The notes: generated by a model not told the origin, from the sequence alone. DNA of 64,000 bases from Gallaecimonas mangrovi (GCF_003367375.1 NZ_CP031416.1:1619501-1683500); one strand, 5' to 3'. Counted from the first letter of the stretch, positions 52,879-62,525 are shown. Made by a program: numbers and translations.

Positions 52879-53703
52879 ATGAAAGCCTTCTTATCACTTT
52901 TACTAATGCTGGTTTTTGGCAATGCCAGTGCTGAACAACCACTACTGGCAAACCATTACCATGGCGGTATTGATGTCAGCCAGTATTGGGTCAGTGAAAA
53001 ACTCGATGGTGTGCGTGGCCGCTGGAATGGCCAGCAACTGCTAACCAAAACGGGTAACCCCATTGCGGCGCCCAAATGGTTCACCGAGCCCCTTCCCAAG
53101 ACGCCACTGGACGGTGAACTTTGGATTGGCCGCGGCCAATTCAGCCAGGTTGCCGCCATTGTCCTTGATAGCCATCCGAATGACGCCGCTTGGCGGCGCG
53201 TGCATTACATGCTGTTTGATATGCCCCAAGCAAGCGGGGACTTTTCTGCGCGGCTAAAAACCATGCAAGCCTTGGTACTGAAACTAAAACTGCCTTGGGT
53301 TGAGGTTATTCCCCAGCAGCGGCTGGCAAACGATAAAGCACTTCAGCAACAACTGGATAAGGTGACCCAAGCCGGTGGTGAGGGGCTAATGCTGCACCGG
53401 GCCGATGCCCTTTATTACCATGGCCGCAGCAATGATTTGTTAAAACTGAAAAAGACCGACGACATGGAAGGCACGGTGCTGGCCATAGAACCAGGCAAGG
53501 GCAAATACCAAGGCATGATGGGTTCTTTACTTATCGAACTTGATAACGGTATTCGCTTTAAGCTTGGCGGCGGCTTTAGTGACCATGACCGGGCACATCC
53601 ACCAAAGGTGGGCGACAGGGTGACCTTTTCTTTTAATGGCTATACCAAAAACGGCAAGCCGCGTTTTGCCCGATTTTTACGGGTGCGGCCCAATGGCGCC
53701 TAA
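52879..53703 (+). CDS. ligE: ATP-dependent DNA ligase, Lig E type, with signal peptide
   Basis: 274 residues. Signal peptide 1-~19 (MKAFLSLLLMLVFGNASA), then adenylation and OB domains only. Motif I is EKLDGVRGRW with the AMP-accepting Lys at about 41; motif III LDGELWIGRG; motif IV GEGLMLHR; motif V DLLKLKK. Lig E proteins are periplasmic nick sealers in Gram-negative bacteria, perhaps for uptake DNA or biofilm DNA. Confidence 0.9.
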   Translation: MKAFLSLLLMLVFGNASAEQPLLANHYHGGIDVSQYWVSEKLDGVRGRWNGQQLLTKTGNPIAAPKWFTEPLPKTPLDGELWIGRGQFSQVAAIVLDSHPNDAAWRRVHYMLFDMPQASGDFSARLKTMQALVLKLKLPWVEVIPQQRLANDKALQQQLDKVTQAGGEGLMLHRADALYYHGRSNDLLKLKKTDDMEGTVLAIEPGKGKYQGMMGSLLIELDNGIRFKLGGGFSDHDRAHPPKVGDRVTFSFNGYTKNGKPRFARFLRVRPNGA

Positions 53704-53710
53704 AACAACA

Positions 53711-53731
53711 CCGGCGCCAAAAAGGCGCCGG
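53711..53731. terminator. strong hairpin after ligE
   Basis: CCGGCGCC (53711-53718), loop A5, GGCGCCGG (53724-53731). No T tract follows on the plus strand; it lies between converging genes. Confidence 0.45.
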
Positions 53732-53754
53732 GAATACAAGCGTCAGGCAGGCCC

Positions 53755-53964
53755 TCAAACTGGGGTCACGTTTTCCGCTTGCGGGCCTTTCTGACCCTGG
53801 GTAACTACCATGGTCACTTTCTGGCCCTCAGACAGGGTGCGGCGACCGCTACCATTGATGGCACTGAAGTGTACGAATACGTCTTTACCGCCTTCTTGCT
53901 CAATGAACCCGAAACCCTTCTCGTCATTGAACCACTTGACGGTACCTTGCACTTGATTTGACAT
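53755..53964 (-). CDS. cold-shock domain protein (CspA family)
   Basis: 69 residues, one cold-shock domain with RNP1 KGFGFI and RNP2 VFVHFS. Binds single-stranded RNA/DNA. The leader upstream (53965-54180) is long and holds a GC-rich hairpin (GCCGGC repeats at 53986-53999), as for many csp mRNAs, but I see no classical cold box. Confidence 0.95.
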   Translation of the reverse strand: MSNQVQGTVKWFNDEKGFGFIEQEGGKDVFVHFSAINGSGRRTLSEGQKVTMVVTQGQKGPQAENVTPV

Positions 53965-54225
53965 GACTCTTTATTCCGATTGGCGGCCGGCAGGCCGGCT
54001 TGTATACAAACCCAAGAAAAAACAATACATTCCTCAGGGTAAGCATGGTCCTTTCCATACTTGAATCCCATCATGTCGTTATCTGTTCAGAAAGTAAACT
54101 AGCTAAATGTATAAGATTGACGTCAACTGTCATTAGTGGTCCAACCTTCTATCTGGCTAGACCATGTTAGGCCTCGTTACGGGGTAGACTTAAGGTAGTT
54201 TAGGAAGAGGTTTAAAACTAAGCCT

Positions 54226-54930
54226 ATGTTTTTGAAAGATTACCATCAGGAAATAGCAGACGGGTTTGCATTTAGCCGCGCTCAGGCCAGCCGTTTTGCC
54301 AAAGGGGTTGCTGCTGATTTCAATCCCATACACGACGAAGACGCCAAGCGTTTTTGTGTACCCGGTGATTTGCTGTTTGCCATGCTGGTTAGTCGTATTG
54401 GCTTGCATCAAAAGATGTGTTGCACCTTCTCCGGCATGGTCGGCGGTGATGTGGCGCTGCACCTAGAGTGCCAGCAACAACATGCCCGTATTGTTGATGC
54501 TGCTGGCAAAGAATATCTGGATATGGCGTTTGCTGGCGATAAAAACCCAGACAAAGCGCTTATCGAAACCTTGGTTAAACGCTATGTGCGGTTTTCCGGG
54601 CAGAATTTTCCGCCCATTTTATTGCCATTGATGAAAGACAAAGCGGTAATGGTGAACCCGGCCCGGCCGTTGGTGATGTACCAAAGCATGGCCATTGATC
54701 TGAAATCCGTTGCCCTTGACGATCCGCAAATTGAGTTTTCTGGTGCCGATCTTGATGTTGAAGGCCGCCGCGGTAACGCCCGTTTACGCTTTGATTTTGT
54801 TGATAACGGCCAGGTTGTTGGCTGTGGCGAGAAATTGATGGTGTTGTCGGGGCTAGTGCCTTACGACCAAACCGAAATGGATAAAATGGTGGCGTTTTAT
54901 TACGAGCGAAAAAACAGTTACGCCGCCTGA
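54226..54930 (+). CDS. DUF3581 family protein
   Basis: 234 residues starting MFLKDYHQEIADGFAFSRAQ, with FNPIHDEDAKRFCVPGDLLF, a hot-dog-fold-like N-terminal half, and a second half (FSGADLDVEGRRGNARLRFD). Matches the DUF3581 family seen in marine gammaproteobacteria. The dehydratase-like pattern is suggestive, but no activity is known. The plus-strand unit ends in a hairpin. Confidence 0.85.
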   Translation: MFLKDYHQEIADGFAFSRAQASRFAKGVAADFNPIHDEDAKRFCVPGDLLFAMLVSRIGLHQKMCCTFSGMVGGDVALHLECQQQHARIVDAAGKEYLDMAFAGDKNPDKALIETLVKRYVRFSGQNFPPILLPLMKDKAVMVNPARPLVMYQSMAIDLKSVALDDPQIEFSGADLDVEGRRGNARLRFDFVDNGQVVGCGEKLMVLSGLVPYDQTEMDKMVAFYYERKNSYAA

Positions 54931-54931
54931 C

Positions 54932-54957
54932 AAAAACGCCGCATTGCGGCGTTTTTT
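54932..54957 (+). terminator. terminator after the DUF3581 gene
   Basis: AAAAACGCCGC (54932-54942), ATT, GCGGCGTTTTT (54946-54956); also serves the converging DUF1543 gene. Confidence 0.85.
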
Positions 54958-54959
54958 CG

Positions 54960-55451
54960 TTACAGCAGAATGTAATCGGATTGCTGCAAGATACCGTTGT
55001 GTGAGCCTTCCTTTAGCTGAATAAAACGCCCTTCAATACAATCGATGGGAATGCAGTCGTCAACGTCCAGCAAGGCGTCGGTATGGGGTTTGTCCCATTG
55101 CCTATTGTATTGGTTTTTGCCTTTTTGCTTGGCTTCGGCCTTGTCTTTGGCAACCACCAGCAGGTATTGGTGCGCTTCGCCAAAATCGCCGTCTTGGTAG
55201 CCGCCTAAGTTGATGAAAAACAGCCTGGGTTCGCCAACGGCCGGGGCACTGCTCGATAAGGTAATTTGGTATTGGTCGACCCCATCAACCGCCATCCATG
55301 AATCAATATGCAAGCCTTTAGGGCTGCCAAACCATTGGCTTTTAAGCTGCTCGAAGGTTTCCTCGAACGATTTTGCTACCGCAAACACCACATCATGTAC
55401 TTCGATTTTGGCATTGGCATGTCGTCCACCCAGCATTACCACGTATAACAT
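54960..55451 (-). CDS. DUF1543 domain protein
   Basis: 163 residues: MLYVVMLGGRHANAKIEVHD, FVAVAK-like start, then LFFINLGGYQDGDFGEAHQY and DDCIPIDCIEGRFIQL. Matches DUF1543 twice (two half-repeats). No known function, no signal peptide. Confidence 0.82.
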   Translation of the reverse strand: MLYVVMLGGRHANAKIEVHDVVFAVAKSFEETFEQLKSQWFGSPKGLHIDSWMAVDGVDQYQITLSSSAPAVGEPRLFFINLGGYQDGDFGEAHQYLLVVAKDKAEAKQKGKNQYNRQWDKPHTDALLDVDDCIPIDCIEGRFIQLKEGSHNGILQQSDYILL

Positions 55452-55504
55452 CCGCGTACTCCTTGGTTAGGCTTGGGCATGGTAATGCATGGCCGGTATT
55501 TTTG

Positions 55505-56443
55505 TCAGCCTGCCAATAAGCATTCGGGCAGCGGATTTTCAGTACGCAGTTTTTGGGAAATATCGCCAATGGCTTCACGCAACCAGCGGTGCGCCGGGTT
55601 ACGGTCGTTGCGCTCATGCCAAAGCAGTGAAATGGGTTTTTTGGGAAGATCAACGGGCGGTTTGGTGACCCAAAGGTCGCCACATTGGCTGTATTCAAAA
55701 ATGGCCGCATAGGGCAGGGTGGAAATGAGGTTGCTGTTGGCCAGTAACTTGGGCACCACAGAAAAATGGTTGGTGGTCATGGCAACCCGGCGGCTGAGGT
55801 TACAGTCGGCAAGCAGGCAATCAACAAGGCCGCGGCTTTCACCGGCCAGTGACACCATTAGGTGGTCGGCACTAATGTAGTCATCCAAAGATAACGGCTT
55901 ATGGGCCAAAGGATGATGGTTGCCCATGCTGGTGGCATAGTAAGAATCAAATAAATGCATGAACCGCAGCTGCGGCGCCATGTTGGGCACTGGCTGGGCA
56001 ATCACAAAGTCCACTTCAGCATTAAGTAGCATTGACTGCATGTTATCCAGGGTAAAAGGCACCGCCGCGATATCAACGCCAGTGGCTTCTTTTTCAATGC
56101 GTTGGCGAAGTCTGCCCCAATAAAGATCCACCACCACATCAAAAACCCCCAAGCGAAAGCTGTAGCGGTCTTGGTCGGGAACAAAGGGCTCTGGGTCAAC
56201 GGCGTTACGAATGGTCTGTAACTGTTGCCGGGTTTGTTCCCAAAGGCCTTTTGCAAAAGGGGTGGGGATAATGCCGCGGCCTTCTTTGATGAAAATGGGG
56301 TCGCCAAAGCTCACCCGCATGCGCGAAACCGCGTTGGATACGGCAGGTTGCGTCATGGCCAGCACGCTGGCGGCCCGAGACACCGACCCTTCACGCATAA
56401 TGGCGTCAAAGATCACCAGCAAATTCAGATCCAACTGCTTCAT
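55505..56443 (-). CDS. LysR family regulator divergent from the RND efflux operon
   Basis: 312 residues with the LysR helix-turn-helix (REGSVSRAASVLAMTQPAVS, NAVSRMRVSFGDPIFIKEGR), of the NodD/LeuO-like subgroup by its start MKQLDLNLLVIFDAIM. GGTGA precedes ATG 56443. The palindrome at 56457-56473 lies just upstream, so it probably controls itself and the pump. Inducer unknown. Confidence 0.9.
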   Translation of the reverse strand: MKQLDLNLLVIFDAIMREGSVSRAASVLAMTQPAVSNAVSRMRVSFGDPIFIKEGRGIIPTPFAKGLWEQTRQQLQTIRNAVDPEPFVPDQDRYSFRLGVFDVVVDLYWGRLRQRIEKEATGVDIAAVPFTLDNMQSMLLNAEVDFVIAQPVPNMAPQLRFMHLFDSYYATSMGNHHPLAHKPLSLDDYISADHLMVSLAGESRGLVDCLLADCNLSRRVAMTTNHFSVVPKLLANSNLISTLPYAAIFEYSQCGDLWVTKPPVDLPKKPISLLWHERNDRNPAHRWLREAIGDISQKLRTENPLPECLLAG

Positions 56444-56456
56444 ATCATCACCAATA

Positions 56457-56473
56457 TGAATGTTTAACATTCA
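56457..56473. promoter_or_regulatory. 17-bp perfect palindrome, probable LysR operator
   Basis: TGAATGTTTAACATTCA is symmetric about 56465. It lies between the LysR start (56443) and the efflux adaptor start (56547), and has T/A ends as in LysR-type sites. Confidence 0.65.
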
Positions 56474-56546
56474 ATATATAAATTAGACGGCGTAATTGTG
56501 CGACCAGAGAATAGTGACGTCAATCACGAATCCTTTGGAGCTCTTC

Positions 56547-57755
56547 ATGTCGTCTCCCTCACGACTGATGTTAACCAGTTTGTTGTTACTGGCCGGTTGT
56601 TCCCCCCAGGCACAAACAGCGGCAACAAAGCCGCAACCGCCGGTGGTCACGGTGGCAAAAGTCATCAAAAAGCCCATTAACGAGTGGGACCAATACACCG
56701 GCCGTTTGCAGGCGCCGCAGCAAGTGAACATTCGGCCCAGGGTGTCGGGTTACATCGACAAGGTGGCCTTTAGTGAAGGCAGCTTGGTGAAAAAGGGCGA
56801 TTTATTGTTCCAAATCGACCCTCGCCCTTATGCGGCAGAAGTAGCGCGCTTGCAAGCTCAGCTGCAAAGCGCCCAGGTGCAAGCCAAGCAGGCCAGCGCC
56901 GAGGCCAACCGTGCTAAGCATCTTAAAAACAGCGCCATGAGCGCCGAGCAAGCCGATGCCCGTGAATCGGCGGCGCAAACGGCTATTGCCACGGTAAAAG
57001 CCACTGCGGCGGCGCTAGAGGCTGCCAAACTCAGCCTTGAATTTACCGATATACGCGCGCCGGTGGCAGGGCGGGTGTCTCGGGCCTATATCACCGCCGG
57101 TAACTTGGTAACCGCAGGCTCAAGCCTACTGACGACCCTGGTGTCAACCCAGGCCATTTACGCCTATTTTGATGCCGACGAGCAGCGTTTTATTGAATAC
57201 AGCCAGCGGGCGAGAGACGGCCTGCGCCAAGGCACACGCGACCCTGACCAAGTGGTGATGATGGGGCTGGCGGGCAGCAATAATTACCCCTTTATTGGCC
57301 ATATCGATTTTGTCGACAACCAAATTAATGCCCAAACCGGCACTATCCGCGCCAGAGCCGTTTTTGATAACCACGATGGTTTGCTCACCCCTGGCATGTT
57401 TGCCCGCATTCGCTGGGCGTCGAGCAAGATGCACCCGGCGTTGCTGATAAAAGACGTTGCGGTCGGTACCGACCTGGGTAAGAAGTACGTGTTGGTGATG
57501 GACGCCAAACACCAGCTTAGCTACCGCAACGTAACCTTGGGGCCGCGTTTAGACAGTGGCTTGCGAGTGGTTACCCAGGGGCTGACTGATGCTGACACTA
57601 TCGTCGTCAATGGCCTGCAACGGGTGCGCCCTGGTGTCACCGTTACCCCCGAAACCGAACCGATGGCAAGCCCAGCGCAATTGCAGCAATTAGCCCGCAG
57701 CAATGGCCCGCAAATACTTCCCGGCGCCGCAACGCCATTGACCGCTGCCCGTTGA
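56547..57755 (+). CDS. RND efflux periplasmic adaptor lipoprotein (MexE/AcrA family)
   Basis: 402 residues. Lipoprotein signal (LMLTSLLLLAGC), then lipoyl half (VNIRPRVSGYIDKVAFSEGS), a coiled-coil hairpin (~100-165), second lipoyl half (FTDIRAPVAGRVSRAYITAG), beta-barrel and membrane-proximal domains. TTGGAG precedes ATG 56547. It links the pump to an outer-membrane channel. Closest by sequence feel to MexE-type adaptors. Confidence 0.92.
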   Translation: MSSPSRLMLTSLLLLAGCSPQAQTAATKPQPPVVTVAKVIKKPINEWDQYTGRLQAPQQVNIRPRVSGYIDKVAFSEGSLVKKGDLLFQIDPRPYAAEVARLQAQLQSAQVQAKQASAEANRAKHLKNSAMSAEQADARESAAQTAIATVKATAAALEAAKLSLEFTDIRAPVAGRVSRAYITAGNLVTAGSSLLTTLVSTQAIYAYFDADEQRFIEYSQRARDGLRQGTRDPDQVVMMGLAGSNNYPFIGHIDFVDNQINAQTGTIRARAVFDNHDGLLTPGMFARIRWASSKMHPALLIKDVAVGTDLGKKYVLVMDAKHQLSYRNVTLGPRLDSGLRVVTQGLTDADTIVVNGLQRVRPGVTVTPETEPMASPAQLQQLARSNGPQILPGAATPLTAAR

Positions 57756-57765
57756 GGAGTTCTGA

Positions 57766-60700
57766 GTGAATTTTTCCGCCTTTTTTATTAAGCGGCCCAT
57801 CTTTGCCGGTGTGCTGTCGATTATTTTGCTGATCGCAGGTTTACTGGCGGTATTTAAACTGCCTATTAGCGAATACCCGGAAGTGGTGCCTCCGACGGTG
57901 GTGGTTACGGCTAACTACCCGGGCGCTAACCCTAAAGTGATTGGCGAAACCGTTGCCACGCCGCTGGAGCAGGCCATCAACGGTGTCGAAGGCATGTTGT
58001 ATATGTCGTCGCAGTCCACCTCTGATGGCCGCATGACCTTAACCGTTACCTTCGCCCTTGGCACCAATTTAAATGATGCCCAGGTTGAGGTGCAAAACCG
58101 GGTGGCCCAGGCACTGCCAAAATTGCCAGAAGACGTGCAGCGCCAGGGGGTTGTCGCGCAAAAATCCTCCCCCGATCTGACCATGGTGGTGCATTTAACC
58201 TCACCCGATAACCGCTACAACATGTTGTATTTGTCCAACTATGCACTGCTGAATGTTAAAGATCAGCTCGCGCGCTTAAACGGGGTAGGGGATGTACGGC
58301 TGTTTGGTGCCGGTGAGTATTCGATGCGGGTATGGCTTGACCCGAACAAGTTAGCGGCGCGTAACCTCACCGCCTCTGACGTTGTTGATGCCATTCGTGC
58401 TCAGAACACGCAGGTTGCGGCGGGTTCACTGGGCGGGCCGCCAGATGCCAATCATTCCGATTTTCAGTTGCTGATCAATGTCAAAGGGCGTCTGGCTGAC
58501 GAAAAAGAGTTTGCCAATATCGTGGTGCATGTTGGTGACGACGGGCAGATCACCCGTATCAAAGACATTGGCCATGTGGCGCTTGGGGCTGACTCTTATG
58601 CCTTGCGCTCCTTGCTTGATAACAAGCAAGCGGTTGCGATGCCCATTTTTCAGCGCCCCGGTTCCAATGCCATCGACCTTTCTAATGAAGTGCGGGCCAA
58701 GATGGCCGAGCTGAAGAAGAAATTTCCGCAAGGCATGGACTACTCCATTGTCTACGACCCAACGGTGTTTGTACGCGACTCCATCAAAGCAGTGGCCCAC
58801 ACCCTGCTGGAAGCCATTGTGCTGGTGGTGTTGGTGGTTATTTTATTCCTGCAAACCTGGCGGGCGTCGATAATCCCGCTGGTGGCGGTGCCGGTGTCTT
58901 TGGTTGGCACCTTTGCGGTGATGTACCTCTTTGGCTTTTCCCTTAACGCCTTGTCGCTCTTTGGCATGGTGCTGGCTATCGGCATTGTGGTGGATGACGC
59001 CATCGTGGTGGTGGAAAACGTTGAGCGCAACATTGCGCTGGGTAAAACACCGATAGAGGCTACCAAGCAGGCCATGACCGAGGTTACCGGCCCCATTATT
59101 GCCACCGCCTTGGTGTTGGCTGCGGTGTTTGTACCAACCGCCTTTATCTCAGGTTTAACCGGGCAGTTTTATCGCCAGTTTGCGCTAACCATTGCCATAT
59201 CAACCTTTATCTCTGCCTTTAACTCCCTGACCTTAAGCCCGGCGTTAGCGGCCTTGTTGCTAAAAGGCCATGACGCCCCCAAAGACCGCCTAACCAGGCT
59301 ACTCGATTGGCTGCTGGGGTCTTGGCTGTTTAGGCCCTTTAACCGCTTTTTTAACCGGGCGGCAGACGGCTATGTGTTTGGGGTTCGCAAATTGGTGCGT
59401 GGCAGCGCCATTACCTTGGTGCTTTATGGTGGCTTGCTGGCACTGACCGGTTTGAGCTTTCACCATGTTCCCAGTGGCTTTGTGCCCAGCCAAGACAAGC
59501 AATATTTGGTGTCTTTTGCCCAGCTACCGGATGCAGCAACCCTTGATAGAACCGATGCGGTTATTCGCAAAATGAGCGAAATTGCCCTCAAGCACCCAGG
59601 GGTTGAGCACGCGGTAGCCTTCCCGGGGTTATCGATTAACGGCTTTACCAATAGCACCAATAGCGGCGTGCTTTTTGTCACCCTCAAACCCTTTGATGAG
59701 CGCAAAAGCCCGGCGTTGTCGGCCAATGCGATTGCCGCTGACCTTAACCGCGAATTTTCGAAAATCCAGGAAGCTTATACCGCTATTTTCCCACCACCAC
59801 CGGTGATGGGCTTGGGCACCATTGGCGGCTTTAGGCTGCAGGTGGAAGACAAAAACAGCCTGGGCTATGAAGCGCTTTATCAGCAAACCCAAAAGGTCAT
59901 TCAAAAGGCGTGGCAGAACCCGGCGCTCACCGGAATATTCTCTAGCTTTCAAGTGAGTGTGCCGCAGCTGAATGTGGATGTAGACCGCGAGAAGGCCATG
60001 GTGCAAGGGGTATCGCTGCCGTCGATTTTCGATACTTTGCAGATTTACTTAGGGTCGTTATATGTGAATGACTTCAACCGCTTTGGCCGCACCTTTCAGG
60101 TGAATGCCCAGGCCGGCCCCGAGTTTCGGCAAGACCCGCAGCAGATACGCCTCTTTAAGGTACGCAACCGTGATGGTGACATGGTGCCGTTGGGGAGTTT
60201 TGTCACCCTGACCCAAAGCTCGGGCCCCGACCGGGTGATGCATTACAATGGTTATCCCACCGCTGAAATTAATGCCGCCCCGGCGCCGGGTTACAGCACC
60301 GGGCAAGCGCAGGCCGCCATTACACGCATCTTGAACCAGAGTTTGCCCAATGGCATGACCTATGAGTGGACCGAACTGACCTATCAGCAAATTCTGGCCG
60401 GTAACACCAGTTATATCGTGTTCCCATTGGTCATCATTCTGGTGCTGTTAGTGTTGGCGGCGCTTTATGAAAGCTGGTCTTTACCACTGGCGATTATTCT
60501 TATCGTGCCGATGACCCTGCTCAGCGCCATGGTTGGGGTGATGCTCAAGGGCAGTGACAACAACATTTTCACCCAAATTGGCTTGATTGTGTTGGTAGGG
60601 CTTGCCTGTAAGAACGCCATCTTGATTGTGGAGTTTGCCAAAGAGCAAGAAGAGCTTTACGGCAAAAGTATTGTTGATGCGGTGCTGGAAGCCTGCCGGC

Positions 60701-60924
60701 TGCGGCTTCGCCCCATTCTGATGACATCCATGGCCTTTATCATGGGGGTAGTGCCGTTGGTACTGTCTACCGGTGCGGGCAGTGAAATGCGCCAAGCCAT
60801 GGGCACGGCGGTTTTTGCCGGCATGATTGGGGTGACATTCTTTGGTTTGTTGCTGACCCCGGTATTTTACGTGGTAATACGCCGCATGGTGGCGCGGCGA
60901 CGGGCCAAAAAACAGAACGCATGA
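57766..60924 (+). CDS. RND multidrug efflux pump, HAE1 family (MexF-like)
   Basis: 1052 residues, 12 membrane helices and two large periplasmic loops. Proton-relay Asp pair in GIVVDDAIVVVENVER; N-terminus FFIKRPIFAGVLSIILLIAG; late GLACKNAILIVEFAKEQEEL. Starts at GTG with GAGGAG upstream, 10 bases after the adaptor. No outer-membrane factor gene follows, so it must share a TolC/OprM-type channel encoded elsewhere. Confidence 0.94.
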   Translation: MNFSAFFIKRPIFAGVLSIILLIAGLLAVFKLPISEYPEVVPPTVVVTANYPGANPKVIGETVATPLEQAINGVEGMLYMSSQSTSDGRMTLTVTFALGTNLNDAQVEVQNRVAQALPKLPEDVQRQGVVAQKSSPDLTMVVHLTSPDNRYNMLYLSNYALLNVKDQLARLNGVGDVRLFGAGEYSMRVWLDPNKLAARNLTASDVVDAIRAQNTQVAAGSLGGPPDANHSDFQLLINVKGRLADEKEFANIVVHVGDDGQITRIKDIGHVALGADSYALRSLLDNKQAVAMPIFQRPGSNAIDLSNEVRAKMAELKKKFPQGMDYSIVYDPTVFVRDSIKAVAHTLLEAIVLVVLVVILFLQTWRASIIPLVAVPVSLVGTFAVMYLFGFSLNALSLFGMVLAIGIVVDDAIVVVENVERNIALGKTPIEATKQAMTEVTGPIIATALVLAAVFVPTAFISGLTGQFYRQFALTIAISTFISAFNSLTLSPALAALLLKGHDAPKDRLTRLLDWLLGSWLFRPFNRFFNRAADGYVFGVRKLVRGSAITLVLYGGLLALTGLSFHHVPSGFVPSQDKQYLVSFAQLPDAATLDRTDAVIRKMSEIALKHPGVEHAVAFPGLSINGFTNSTNSGVLFVTLKPFDERKSPALSANAIAADLNREFSKIQEAYTAIFPPPPVMGLGTIGGFRLQVEDKNSLGYEALYQQTQKVIQKAWQNPALTGIFSSFQVSVPQLNVDVDREKAMVQGVSLPSIFDTLQIYLGSLYVNDFNRFGRTFQVNAQAGPEFRQDPQQIRLFKVRNRDGDMVPLGSFVTLTQSSGPDRVMHYNGYPTAEINAAPAPGYSTGQAQAAITRILNQSLPNGMTYEWTELTYQQILAGNTSYIVFPLVIILVLLVLAALYESWSLPLAIILIVPMTLLSAMVGVMLKGSDNNIFTQIGLIVLVGLACKNAILIVEFAKEQEELYGKSIVDAVLEACRLRLRPILMTSMAFIMGVVPLVLSTGAGSEMRQAMGTAVFAGMIGVTFFGLLLTPVFYVVIRRMVARRRAKKQNA

Positions 60925-60966
60925 CGCCTCTGGCGTTTTTTGCCGGCCTTTATGGCCGGCTTTTTT
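60924..60966 (+). terminator. tandem terminators after the RND pump
   Basis: ACGCC/TCT/GGCGT (60924-60936) with T5, then GCCGGCC (60942-60948), TTTAT, GGCCGGC (60954-60960) with T6. The second also serves the converging COG0523 gene. Confidence 0.85.
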
Positions 60967-61948
60967 ATGGCAAAAGGGCGGCTTTTAAACCGGCCTCTAA
61001 AAAGTCGCCGTCTAGCTGTTCGTGGTCAATTAGCTCAATTTTGCTATCGCTATCGATGTCGATCTCGGTGATTGCCAAAGCGCCATCGACGGCGTTAAAG
61101 GCCATCATGCCTTTTTCGGTCATCATGACTGCTTTTAACCGCAACACGTCGCAGGCGCTGAGTAAAAACCACAATTCGCGAAAATCAAAGCGCGTTTTCG
61201 GAGCAAACAAAAAGCCCAGGCTATGCATGCCGTCTTGGTGCTGCTCGCGGCGAATAAAGTGCTGGCCTTGTGGCACGTGCAATGTAGCCGGTAACACCGT
61301 ATCAACGGCCTGTTGCTGCGCTTTAATCAACTTTTGCGCCGCCGGTCGCGGTGGGGTTTGTAACAGGCTGACAGGCACTTGCCCTTGGCTCAGCCAACAA
61401 CGTTTTTCGGTTAAACCTAAGGCATCGGCCTTGGCGTACGCGGCTGTCTGTTGCGGGCAATTGGCCAGGTCTGTTTTGTTAAACACCAATACATCGGCCA
61501 GGGCCAACTGTTGGCGATAGGTATCATGGCTGAGGTAGCGATTGTCAAACAGCGACTGGGGGTTTACCAAGGTTAGGGTAGCGCCCATGGCCAACACCCC
61601 TTGGTATTGGCTGGCACAGAGCTGCTCAAGCAGTGAGGCCGGATGGCCAAGGCCGGTTGGCTCAATCAGCAATACATCCAGTTGCTGCTCTCGCAGTAAT
61701 TGATTCAAAGCCACCTGCATGGGCAGGCCTTGGGCGCAGCAAATACAGCCACCGGGGACTTCGCGAATGGCAGCGCCACTGGCACTTAACAGGGCGCCAT
61801 CAATACCCACTTCGCCAAACTCGTTAACCAGCACGGCCCATTTTTGTCCGTCTGGCTTATTGGCAAGTAAATTGAGAATGGTGGTGGTTTTTCCGGTACC
61901 GAGAAAGCCGGTAATAATGTGGGTTTTGGTCGGGATTTGAAACTTCAT
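60965..61948 (-). CDS. COG0523 (CobW/ZNG1-type) metallochaperone GTPase
   Basis: 327 residues: Walker A GFLGTGKTTT near residue 14, the metal-binding CxCC motif in VPGGCICCAQG, LIEPTGLGHPASLL, and FNKTDLAN for guanine binding; the C-terminal CobW domain follows. A His-rich tail is absent. These GTPases deliver metal, often zinc, to client proteins. ATG 61948 forms an ATGA overlap with the small upstream gene. Lies beside a Zur-type gene, which points to zinc. Confidence 0.9.
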   Translation of the reverse strand: MKFQIPTKTHIITGFLGTGKTTTILNLLANKPDGQKWAVLVNEFGEVGIDGALLSASGAAIREVPGGCICCAQGLPMQVALNQLLREQQLDVLLIEPTGLGHPASLLEQLCASQYQGVLAMGATLTLVNPQSLFDNRYLSHDTYRQQLALADVLVFNKTDLANCPQQTAAYAKADALGLTEKRCWLSQGQVPVSLLQTPPRPAAQKLIKAQQQAVDTVLPATLHVPQGQHFIRREQHQDGMHSLGFLFAPKTRFDFRELWFLLSACDVLRLKAVMMTEKGMMAFNAVDGALAITEIDIDSDSKIELIDHEQLDGDFLEAGLKAALLP

Positions 61949-62244
61949 GACTTCCAATGAAAATGCGGCGGCCGGCTGCCATCAAGGGCGAGCAGAATAC
62001 GGCAGTGAATAATATCAAAGTCGTCTTTTTCGTCCAAAAGCCCGACCTGGATCTCAGTGAAATTATCCGTGGTAAAAGGACCGCCAAGGGTGAGCATCCA
62101 ATCAGCACCGGGGATCACCGCATCAACGGCACCGCGCTCTTCAAACTCCAGCGTAATATCAACCAGATCCTCGGCACTGAGGTGGTCGGCAGCCTTGGTT
62201 AGGAAAAGTTCGTAACCCCAGTCAATTGCATCGTCGATAGACAT
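61945..62244 (-). CDS. small acidic protein paired with the COG0523 GTPase
   Basis: 99 residues starting MSIDDAIDWGYELFLTKAAD, very acidic, ending GSRPPHFHWKS. No signal peptide or membrane helix; family not recognised. AGGAGCC six bases before the ATG and an ATGA overlap with the GTPase make them one transcription unit. Confidence 0.75.
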   Translation of the reverse strand: MSIDDAIDWGYELFLTKAADHLSAEDLVDITLEFEERGAVDAVIPGADWMLTLGGPFTTDNFTEIQVGLLDEKDDFDIIHCRILLALDGSRPPHFHWKS

Positions 62245-62525
62245 AGCGGCTCCTGTTGCGAAGGCCGCTATTGTCGCGCAATTTTTCGCCCTTGTGCAGG
62301 GCTTTATTGGATATTTGAAAAAACAGCCTTCCATGGCTGACGACGTCCTGCACCAGGGAGTACGGTGTGTGATTGAAACTAACGGTGTTAGTGGTTATTC
62401 AACAGGGCAGGAAGCGAATAGCTTTGTATGTAAATGCTTGATCTGACGTTTAATATTGGTTCCAGTTGTATGACTCTGCCTTTACACCGATAATGGCGGC
62501 CCAACACTTATACAGTGCGGACGCT
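62245..62525. other. intergenic region between the COG0523 unit and zur
   Basis: 280 bases, no gene seen. It must carry the promoters of both divergent units. I searched for a Zur-type palindrome (TGTTATATTATAACA-like) and did not find a good one; short repeats such as CTAACGGTGTTAG (62379-62391) are weak. Confidence 0.4.

Noticed and set aside
53965-54180. A classical cold box in the csp leader
   Set aside because: The leader has a GC hairpin but no match to the cold-box sequence that I can see.
62245-62525. A Zur box
   Set aside because: No sequence close to the known palindrome was found; weak repeats are at chance level for this length.
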